Source: a virus
Length of the DNA stretch: 26,060 nt
Strand: one strand, 5' to 3'
IMG/VR virus record: IMGVR_UViG_3300032240_002097
Coordinates: 1-26,060 of that record
Shown here: positions 16,458-21,368 of the stretch, piece after piece
Numbering within the stretch: the stretch's first letter is position 1
Layout of the letters: each line of letters opens with the position of its first letter
Program-made: the position numbers and the translations under genes
Notes under the pieces: generated by a model
Told to the model about the DNA's origin: nothing
The model's database searches: none
Seen by the model: only the letters and a program-made list of their open reading frames with translations

Positions 16458-17021
16458 TTATACTCCTTGTAAACGGTCATTTACTATAGACCAGTCAACG
16501 ATACGCCAAAAGTTATTAAGGTACTTGTCTTTGGCTGCTTGGTAGTCTAGAGCCCAGGCATGCTCCCACCAGTCGACCAACAGAGCGATACGAGTTGGGT
16601 CTCCGGTAATATTGTGGTTCTTGATAGTCTTGATCTCGCCTTGGCGGTCCATGAATATCCAACCACTACCCTGTATAGTCATAGCTATCTTCAAGAACTC
16701 TTCCTTGAAGCTGTCGTATGACTTATATTTTCTTTCGATTAGTTCTTCCGCAGCACCAAACGGACGGTTAGCACCGCCAACTGGCTTTAATTGTGCGAAA
16801 TAGATGTTGTGTAAGACTGCTCCGCCCTTGTTGAATTCTGCGTCGCCTTCGCCCGAATTGTAACGATCGACGTAGGCTTTGGCTAATTTGCCATAGTGAT
16901 AGTCTAGTGTTTGTTCACTTAGTACTGGATCAAGTTCAGTCTTTTTGTAGGGCAAAGGTTCTTGCCTTAATTTATGATCTGCTGCTTCTACCAGATTGAT
17001 GTATGTTTTGAAATCCTTCAT
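16458..17021 (-). CDS. sod: Fe/Mn-type superoxide dismutase
   Basis: This 187-aa protein converts superoxide to O2 and H2O2. The four metal ligands are present: H42 (LDYHYGK), H71 (GAVLHNIYF), D150 and H154 (DWWEHAW). Gateway Tyr50 (AYV) and the C-terminal family signature (YLNNFWRIVDW) are also present. The second-sphere His usually four residues after the first ligand is Leu46. Position 67, four before H71, is Gly rather than the Gln of bacterial FeSOD, and the NHN at 135-137 places His136 about where MnSOD has Gln. This arrangement recalls archaeal or cambialistic SODs, so metal choice is uncertain. The protein is about 15 residues longer at the N-terminus than usual. The extension (MKDFKTYINLVEA) resembles a T4 capsid-targeting sequence. 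It is the first gene of a five-gene operon with a late-type promoter touching its ATG. Confidence 0.93.
   Translation of the reverse strand: MKDFKTYINLVEAADHKLRQEPLPYKKTELDPVLSEQTLDYHYGKLAKAYVDRYNSGEGDAEFNKGGAVLHNIYFAQLKPVGGANRPFGAAEELIERKYKSYDSFKEEFLKIAMTIQGSGWIFMDRQGEIKTIKNHNITGDPTRIALLVDWWEHAWALDYQAAKDKYLNNFWRIVDWSIVNDRLQGV
16986..17021 (-). other. Putative capsid-targeting and prohead-protease cleavage sequence of SOD
   Basis: Codons 1-12 of sod encode MKDFKTYINLVE, followed by AADHKL. T4 internal proteins start MKTYQEFIAEA, and T4 prohead protease gp21 cuts after (L/I)-x-E. The phage SOD has the same Met-Lys start, alternating aromatic/hydrophobic spacing and an LVE|A site. Cleavage would leave the normal SOD fold beginning just before LPYKK. 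This is an inference from motif likeness. Confidence 0.5.
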
Positions 17022-17026
17022 GTAAA

Positions 17027-17034
17027 TATTTACC
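17027..17034 (-). promoter_or_regulatory. Late-type promoter GGTAAATA for the SOD/Isc operon
   Basis: GGTAAATA on the minus strand ends six bases before the A of the SOD ATG. With T4-late spacing (last A at -6) the first transcribed base would be that A, a leaderless mRNA. No Shine-Dalgarno motif precedes the ATG. The site abuts the opposing site at 17035-17042 without a gap. Confidence 0.5.
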
Positions 17035-17042
17035 GCTAAATA
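17035..17042 (+). promoter_or_regulatory. Late-type promoter GCTAAATA for the basic-protein gene
   Basis: GCTAAATA on the plus strand is directly back-to-back with the minus-strand site at 17027-17034. The predicted start near 17048 leaves a 14-base leader with AAGGAG (17050-17055) ahead of the ATG at 17062. Confidence 0.55.
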
Positions 17043-17061
17043 TCATCCTAAGGAGATTATT

Positions 17062-17295
17062 ATGTTAAAAGCGATCAAAAAGTTTTTTGGATTTGGACCT
17101 GTAGAGCAACCAGCGCCTGTAGAGCAACCAGCACCATACAAGGTAGAACCACCTGTTAGTGTTGCGCCTGTAGCGTCAGAAGCTGTAATCAAGTCTATTC
17201 CTCCAAAAAAACCAGCAGCTAAAAAGCCACAACAAGCTAAGAAGCCAGCTGGTCCTAGAAAGCCACGCAAGCCAAAGTCAAAGACCCAGGCTTAA
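17062..17295 (+). CDS. Small Lys/Pro/Ala-rich basic protein
   Basis: This 77-aa protein has an N-terminal basic amphipathic start (MLKAIKKFFGFG), a repeated PVEQPAPVEQPAP segment from an 18-base tandem repeat near 17100-17136, and a C-terminal half of KKPAAKKPQQAKKPAGPRKP type. That tail resembles histone H1-like or other disordered nucleic-acid-binding tails. A late-type promoter and a strong AAGGAG site make it a real gene despite low complexity. It is divergent from sod with only 40 bases between the start codons. Its 3' end overlaps the end of uvsE by 18 bases on the opposite strand. Possible roles are DNA condensation, an internal capsid protein or binding to host nucleic acid. No (L/I)xE cleavage site is seen, so packaging is less supported than for SOD. 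Confidence 0.75.
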   Translation: MLKAIKKFFGFGPVEQPAPVEQPAPYKVEPPVSVAPVASEAVIKSIPPKKPAAKKPQQAKKPAGPRKPRKPKSKTQA

Positions 17296-18309
17296 CGCTT
17301 GTTGATATAGTGCGAACGAAGCTAAGTTTTTAGCTTTGCTCTCGCACATAATATCAAAATCCTCTCGGAAACTCAGTGCCCATTCGTTTACTGGTTGGTT
17401 CCAGTAGAAGTTAGAATGAGCTCTGAGTTTTTGTTTTTTGTAGCCCGACTCTAAGAGGGCCGGAAGATCGGGACGGATGTGTCCGGGATGGCTTCCAAGT
17501 ACATCTTCCCTAGAAACAGAGTAGTGAATGACAGGGCGATTACCACGCCAACTATCAATAATCCTCTTAACACGGTCGTCAGTTGCTTCAATATATTCTC
17601 CAGAATTTACCCAATGATGATGAATGTCTAATACCAAGGCACAGTCGTTAACTAGTTCAAGACTATCCTCGATACCCCAAGTCATTTCGTCGTTTTCGAT
17701 TGTTAGTGTGTTACGTGCTTCGGGTGTCATGCGAGCCAACGCAGCACGGATTCCATCGGGGCCTCGTCTACCCGCGATATGAACGTTGATCTTAAAGTCT
17801 TGAAACGTTTTACCAAATCCCATCCAGCGAGCCATGTCAACATGATATTCAAACTCCTCTATGCTGCGGGCAACAATATCATCATTATCGCTAGCCAACA
17901 CGCAGAACTGACCAGGATGAAAACTGAGACGTACATTACGATCCCTAGCAATTCTACCCACTTCCAAAAAGTGTTGTTCGCAATACCTAACCACATCGCT
18001 ACGACGCCAAAAGTAACTCCAAGTCCGCTCAGTATACACAGGCAAGACGTCACTGCTAATACGTACCATCCGAAGGCTATCATCAAGTTCTCCTACTCGT
18101 TCTACAAGTTTTCGAGTCGCTTCGATGTTACCTACCATCAAGTCCCACAATCTTTGCTCAGCTACATCGCGACTCTGTCGATTTAGCCAAGCCACAGTGG
18201 TACTACCTGTGTTGTATTGTTTACAGTTATCTTTCTGATTGATGCCGTTAATTTGGCTAGGGCCATCAATCCACTTACATGCAAAACCGATTTTTTTGAT
18301 CATACTCAT
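17278..18309 (-). CDS. uvsE: UV damage endonuclease (UvsE/UVDE family)
   Basis: This 343-aa TIM-barrel repair enzyme nicks DNA 5' to UV photoproducts and starts alternative excision repair. Family motifs appear in order: IGFACKW (7-13, the GYAC-type strand), RISSDVLP (83-90), LSFHPGQF (128-135, with H131), INVHIAG (174-180, with H177), LTIENDE (202-208, with E205), LVLDIHHHW (225-233), VIHYSVS (260-266) and FDIMCESKAK near the end. These supply the His/Glu/Asp cluster for divalent metals. Length is close to bacterial UvsE. A near-consensus sigma-70 promoter lies directly upstream; its predicted start falls on the second ATG at 18303, so translation may begin there without a leader (MIKKIGF). 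It is convergent with the basic-protein gene and divergent from the gene at 18350. This is a different family from the T4 DenV glycosylase. Confidence 0.92.
   Translation of the reverse strand: MSMIKKIGFACKWIDGPSQINGINQKDNCKQYNTGSTTVAWLNRQSRDVAEQRLWDLMVGNIEATRKLVERVGELDDSLRMVRISSDVLPVYTERTWSYFWRRSDVVRYCEQHFLEVGRIARDRNVRLSFHPGQFCVLASDNDDIVARSIEEFEYHVDMARWMGFGKTFQDFKINVHIAGRRGPDGIRAALARMTPEARNTLTIENDEMTWGIEDSLELVNDCALVLDIHHHWVNSGEYIEATDDRVKRIIDSWRGNRPVIHYSVSREDVLGSHPGHIRPDLPALLESGYKKQKLRAHSNFYWNQPVNEWALSFREDFDIMCESKAKNLASFALYQQALSLGL
17310..17347. terminator. Long hairpin in the 3' end of uvsE, possible bidirectional terminator
   Basis: An outer stem GTGCGA (17310-17315) pairs with TCGCAC (17342-17347). 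An inner stem AAGCTAA (17319-17325) pairs with TTAGCTT (17330-17336) around a GTTT loop. It lies 15 bases after the stop of the plus-strand basic-protein gene and inside the last codons of uvsE. There is no T-run after it on either strand, so intrinsic termination is not certain; an RNA end-protecting stem is an alternative. Confidence 0.35.
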
Positions 18310-18338
18310 ATTATATACTCACTAGATCTAAAAGTCAA
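18310..18338 (-). promoter_or_regulatory. Sigma-70 promoter for uvsE (TTGACT-17-TATAAT)
   Basis: On the minus strand TTGACT (18338-18333) and TATAAT (18315-18310) are separated by exactly 17 bases. The -10 box directly touches the ATG at 18309. The first transcribed base would fall near 18303, the in-frame second ATG. This argues for early transcription by host RNA polymerase and a leaderless message. Confidence 0.7.
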
Positions 18339-18349
18339 TATATACTTGT

Positions 18350-19189
18350 ATGATTTTCGATCTCTATACCAATTTTGGGGCCCAGAACAGTCCTCCAATC
18401 TTTGAATCGTTTGCCAAAGGTTTGAAAAAATTCCGTCAAGAAATAACTTACAATACCGGCACAGGTGATGTCGCAGTTATATGGAGTGTCCTTTGGCACG
18501 GTCGTATGCGCTTCAACAAAGAAGTATTCTTTAATTACCAAGCGCAGAACAAGCCAGTTATAGTACTTGAAGTAGGTGGACTTGAACGATATAAGACTTG
18601 GAAGATTGGAGTGAACGGAATTAATCAAGGAAGCCAGTTTGTTCAAGGTCCTAAAGATTCTGCTAGGAGAAAGAAGTTAGGTATAGAACTAACACCTTGG
18701 AGAAACAACAACGGACATATATTGATATGTTCGCAACACGAAATGAGTCATCAATGGGCTGGACAACCTAAGATGGCAGAGTGGGCGCAGAATATCGTGA
18801 CACAGGTCCGCCAGCATACCGACAGGCCTATCACACTAAGACATCATCCTAGATACTATTTTCCTACAACTATCGAAGGTATTACCGTAGATAACACCAA
18901 GAGCTTTGAAGAAGAATTAAATTCAGCTCATGCTGTTATTACAGTAAATTCTAATCCAGGAATAGAAGCTGCGATAAAAGGTGTTCCTATATTTGTTGAT
19001 CCTAGCAGTTGGGCTAGTCCTGTAGCAAACTTTGATTTCGCCAATATAGAAAATCCTATCAAGCCTGATAGAGAACAATGGCTAAATGATATCTGTTGGT
19101 ATGAATGGACTGAGGAAGAAATGTGCGAAGGAATTCCGCAGAGCCTGTTGCTAGCTCATCTCCAGTTTTCTAAAATAACAGGATCCTGA
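18350..19189 (+). CDS. Glycosyltransferase-like protein (KpsS/Kdo-transferase-like GT-B)
   Basis: This 279-aa protein has no signal peptide or membrane helix. Two Rossmann-like halves can be traced: residues 1-110 (VAVIWSVLWHG at 41-51, KPVIVLEVGGLER at 68-80) and 120-240 (HILICSQHE, ITLRHHPRYYFP at 161-172, AVITVNSNPGIEAAIKGVPI at 195-214, then FVDPSSWASPV). The SNPGIEA..GVPI loop is the sugar-nucleotide binding pattern seen in capsule-export/Kdo and KpsC/S-type transferases. It is probably an enzyme that modifies a glycan, either host surface or phage. It is divergent from uvsE, with start codons 40 bases apart. Its last 34 bases overlap the 3' end of the minus-strand glycosyltransferase. 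No clear Shine-Dalgarno site is seen. The substrate is unknown. Confidence 0.65.
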   Translation: MIFDLYTNFGAQNSPPIFESFAKGLKKFRQEITYNTGTGDVAVIWSVLWHGRMRFNKEVFFNYQAQNKPVIVLEVGGLERYKTWKIGVNGINQGSQFVQGPKDSARRKKLGIELTPWRNNNGHILICSQHEMSHQWAGQPKMAEWAQNIVTQVRQHTDRPITLRHHPRYYFPTTIEGITVDNTKSFEEELNSAHAVITVNSNPGIEAAIKGVPIFVDPSSWASPVANFDFANIENPIKPDREQWLNDICWYEWTEEEMCEGIPQSLLLAHLQFSKITGS

Positions 19190-19851
19190 ACATCGTGTAC
19201 TGGTGGATTTCCGTGGAAGGCTAACACTGCGGTATCATGAGGAATCTCTGGATTTCTAACTTCTAAGAAATAACTGTTACGTCCGTACCCGGCTAGTTCG
19301 CTCCTGTTACGTATTTCCCATTTGTAACTGCGTATCCACTCGTCCGGGTAGAACTTGATGCTGTTCTGATGTAACTGCCATATCCAATCTTGATCACCAT
19401 GTAACCTTCCCACAGCGGCGGGATCTCTATCAAAGTCAGACCAAATATTTCCAAACTCTCCAGCGGGCCATCGCATTACAGCACTGCCTAGCTTTTGATA
19501 ATCTTGTCTAAACACTCTACCAGGATCTCTAAGTCCTAGGAATTCTCCTGGTCGATATGTGATAAGATGATTGATATTCTTGACAATGACCATGTCTAGG
19601 TCCATAAAGAAGTTTGTATCACCTCTCATGAAATGATCATCTTTAAACACATAAGGCTTCCACCACCAGCCCTGGAAACGAGCATCTGGAAGAAGCCTTA
19701 TTTCTACTCTCGGATCTATACCTACGTGGTCATCTGTAAAACACACAAAGCGATATGGGATCGTCAAATGGCGCTCCATCATATTGTACAGCTTGTTTAC
19801 ATAATCTGAGCTGTACTTTATGCCGTGTTTTAAACAGATGACGTTGAGCAT
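19156..19851 (-). CDS. Glycosyltransferase, GT-A fold (GT8-like)
   Basis: This 231-aa protein starts MLNVICLKHGIKYSSDYVNK. Typical GT-A features are an N-terminal nucleotide-binding strand, YRFVCFTDD (33-41) and the metal-binding DxD as FFMDLDMVIV (D84, D86). A later HGDQDWIW is the acceptor-side motif seen in GT8-like enzymes. KYSSDYVNKLYNMMERHL is typical of small phage and bacterial enzymes of this kind. It would transfer a sugar from a nucleotide sugar, with Mn or Mg. Its ATG shares one base with the queD stop (TAATG), so both are read from one transcript started by the sigma-70 promoter at 20407-20434. Donor and acceptor are unknown; candidates are host cell-surface glycan, phage DNA bases or virion proteins. 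Confidence 0.75.
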   Translation of the reverse strand: MLNVICLKHGIKYSSDYVNKLYNMMERHLTIPYRFVCFTDDHVGIDPRVEIRLLPDARFQGWWWKPYVFKDDHFMRGDTNFFMDLDMVIVKNINHLITYRPGEFLGLRDPGRVFRQDYQKLGSAVMRWPAGEFGNIWSDFDRDPAAVGRLHGDQDWIWQLHQNSIKFYPDEWIRSYKWEIRNRSELAGYGRNSYFLEVRNPEIPHDTAVLAFHGNPPVHDVQDPVILENWR

Positions 19852-20336
19852 TAGCCTTCGTATGTAGCAGAATTACCAGCGTGTTCGAACACTTCTACTG
19901 ATTTAACTCTTACTGTTGGATTAATTGGATATCGCATATCTCCCGAATCCAATAGTTCAGCCATTTTGTCGTAGCACATTTTGGCAAACATTTCACAGCC
20001 TACACCTGGAACAATGCGTAGATCGCATAAGCCACTATCGTTAAATCCGCCGCCTACTTCGTTTAGCATTTTGAATATTTCTAAGTGAGGGTCATCTTCA
20101 GCAATAACCAAAGTGTGATCAAACATATGATCAGCCCACGCTTTGAATTCTTTGAGTCCGCCAAAGTCCATACACCAGTTTTTGTCATCTAGTGTATCGC
20201 ATTCAAAAATTAATTTGATGCCAATTGAGTAACCATGTAGTGTTGAGCAATGACTGTGTGTGGCACGCCACTGTCTAAAACAGCAGGATAATCCGCGGTC
20301 ATTGCCGTATGTTTTTGTTGAGTAAAATTTTGCCAT
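19851..20336 (-). CDS. queD: QueD-like 6-carboxytetrahydropterin synthase / PTPS family protein
   Basis: This 161-aa protein belongs to the 6-pyruvoyl-tetrahydropterin synthase fold, in which QueD makes 6-carboxytetrahydropterin from dihydroneopterin triphosphate on the way to preQ0 and queuosine. Landmarks are CFRQWRATHSHCSTLHGYS (19-37) with catalytic-type C30, MDFGGLK (56-62), FDHTLV (72-77, D73/H74) and FEHAGNSATY (150-159, E151). The usual LHGH zinc motif is LHGY (H34, Y36), and the AAH-type His is replaced by a Trp-containing segment, with His27 and His29 nearby. I recall this CFRQW...SHC..LHGY form as a recognised subgroup in bacteria and phages, so it may still be active. Phage QueD is known to feed 7-deazaguanine modification of DNA or tRNA. 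It has its own sigma-70 promoter and an AAAGGA site and is coupled to a glycosyltransferase. Confidence 0.82.
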   Translation of the reverse strand: MAKFYSTKTYGNDRGLSCCFRQWRATHSHCSTLHGYSIGIKLIFECDTLDDKNWCMDFGGLKEFKAWADHMFDHTLVIAEDDPHLEIFKMLNEVGGGFNDSGLCDLRIVPGVGCEMFAKMCYDKMAELLDSGDMRYPINPTVRVKSVEVFEHAGNSATYEG

Positions 20337-20406
20337 CTTGTTTTTCCTTTAAGATGACACGCAGAGTTTATAATGCGGGATGAGCGTCTAAGACCGCAAT
20401 ATAGTT

Positions 20407-20434
20407 ATTATACAGTCTTACTTATCTTTGTCAA
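20407..20434 (-). promoter_or_regulatory. Consensus sigma-70 promoter for queD and glycosyltransferase
   Basis: On the minus strand a perfect TTGACA (20434-20429) and a perfect TATAAT (20412-20407) are spaced by 16 bases. The -35 box lies in the last codons of the 111-aa membrane-protein gene. The predicted start near 20400 leaves a leader of about 64 bases with GCGG/CCGC pairing potential. This is the strongest host-type promoter in the window. Confidence 0.8.
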
Positions 20435-20753
20435 CCGTGTCGACGATTTTTAGTTGAGGCTTGCCGCCATTTTGAATACGGAGTTGTTCTAGTTGTTTAA
20501 CGACCTGTTCAAAATGATCATCAGTGTCTTTCATGATACCTAACATGGTCATCATTGTCGAAAGGCTCCAATGCCACCAAGAAATACAAGTTACGCTGAG
20601 AATAATCACACCAACATAGAATATGTCCAACCAGGGTGTGCCAAAATGAATGTACATAAGTGCTGACATCGCAGAGAAAACTGCTGGTGCGATAACTGAA
20701 TAGATTCGCCAGCCTTTGATCTGTTTGTAAAGTTCTTCGGTAATTGGTCCCAT
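20418..20753 (-). CDS. Small two-helix membrane protein, function unknown
   Basis: This 111-aa protein has two predicted membrane helices at about residues 18-37 (IYSVIAPAVFSAMSALMYI) and 45-70 (IFYVGVIILSVTCISWWHW). A charged, probably coiled tail follows (DDHFEQVVKQLEQLRIQNG). The N-terminus (MGPITEELYKQIKGW) is amphipathic. The ribosome site is AGGGG, six bases before the ATG, and a late-type promoter at 20772-20779 gives a leader of about 13 bases. Late timing, size and two helices would fit a holin or another late envelope protein, but no lysis gene is adjacent and I do not recognise the family. The 3' end contains the -35 box of the queD promoter. Confidence 0.75.
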   Translation of the reverse strand: MGPITEELYKQIKGWRIYSVIAPAVFSAMSALMYIHFGTPWLDIFYVGVIILSVTCISWWHWSLSTMMTMLGIMKDTDDHFEQVVKQLEQLRIQNGGKPQLKIVDTVDKDK

Positions 20754-20771
20754 GATTAGCCCCTGAGCTAA

Positions 20772-20779
20772 TATTTATT
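20772..20779 (-). promoter_or_regulatory. Late-type promoter AATAAATA
   Basis: AATAAATA on the minus strand lies 18 bases before the ATG of the 111-aa membrane gene, between it and the upstream gene's TGA. The predicted start near 20766 leaves a short leader with AGGGG as ribosome site. Confidence 0.5.
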
Positions 20780-20785
20780 TTGGGG

Positions 20786-21367
20786 TCAGATAGAATTAAG
20801 CGTAACGTTATCAAACTGCCATTGCGGAGGCAACTGCCAGCTATCTACATTAAAAATAGTAAATTTAATATTGGGATAGTGTTCGAACACTTTGGCTGTT
20901 TGATGTATCCAGTAACTGGGATCGATAGCATGATGAGATTCTTTGACATAGTTCTCTGTGCCTTTGTAGACGTTGTTGACTAGGTTACCGTCGCCATATA
21001 GATCAAAGCCAAACATCCATACTTCATCTGTTGATAGTTGTGCTGCCAACAATATAGCGTATGGTCCACTGCCCCACTGGAAAGGTTCGTCTGCTCTGAT
21101 ATCTCCCTTGTATGGCAATTCGGGTACAGTTTTTACCCATGAAGAATGTTTGAATTCTCCCACCCATTCTGGTCTCGTGTAAATTGAGTCTACAGGAATG
21201 CCTACAGTCAATGCTTCCTTAACCATGCGTCGGTCGCAGCAGATGAGATGATCAACAGCATAGTCTCTAGAGATAGCATTACAGCCTACGCTGATGTTTG
21301 TTTTTAAAAATTGATTGAGATCTAATCTAGATCGGCTTTCGCCGTTTCCTATTGCTAGGACAGGCAT
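20786..21367 (-). CDS. Rossmann-like protein, possible DUF115/sialyltransferase-type enzyme
   Basis: This 193-aa soluble protein starts MPVLAIGNGESRSRLDLNQF, a GNG-x-S nucleotide-binding turn. It continues VGCNAISRDYAVDHLICCDR (28-47), a pattern of DUF115/MAF-type and GT42-like proteins in which CNAI.RDY..D forms the second strand and loop. FQWGSGPYAILLAAQL and EVWMFGFDLYG (near 95-124) are the other conserved blocks. The most likely role is a nucleotide-sugar-dependent transferase or a binding protein of that fold. The ATG follows the stop of the 474-aa fibre gene by one base (TAACATG), so it is probably made with the fibre from the late promoter at 22802-22809. Coupling to a fibre suggests a role in modifying virion protein, or at least late expression. 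The catalytic function is not established. Confidence 0.6.
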   Translation of the reverse strand: MPVLAIGNGESRSRLDLNQFLKTNISVGCNAISRDYAVDHLICCDRRMVKEALTVGIPVDSIYTRPEWVGEFKHSSWVKTVPELPYKGDIRADEPFQWGSGPYAILLAAQLSTDEVWMFGFDLYGDGNLVNNVYKGTENYVKESHHAIDPSYWIHQTAKVFEHYPNIKFTIFNVDSWQLPPQWQFDNVTLNSI

Positions 21368-21368
21368 G

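Noticed and set aside
18339-18349. Sigma-70 -10 box (TATATA/TATACT) for the plus-strand gene at 18350
   Set aside because: A -10-like sequence is present close to the ATG, but no -35 box is found at a proper distance, so I do not list it as a promoter.
18335-18646. Minus-strand 103-aa frame overlapping the start of the gene at 18350
   Set aside because: It is antisense to the glycosyltransferase-like gene and to the uvsE promoter; no ribosome site or domain supports it.
20337-20406. preQ1 riboswitch in the queD leader
   Set aside because: The leader has GCGG/CCGC pairing but I see none of the preQ1 class I, II or III consensus elements; it may simply be a structured 5' UTR.
20418-20753. Definite holin assignment for the 111-aa membrane protein
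   Set aside because: Size, two helices and late promoter fit, but there is no adjacent endolysin or spanin and no recognised holin motif, so it is left as unknown.
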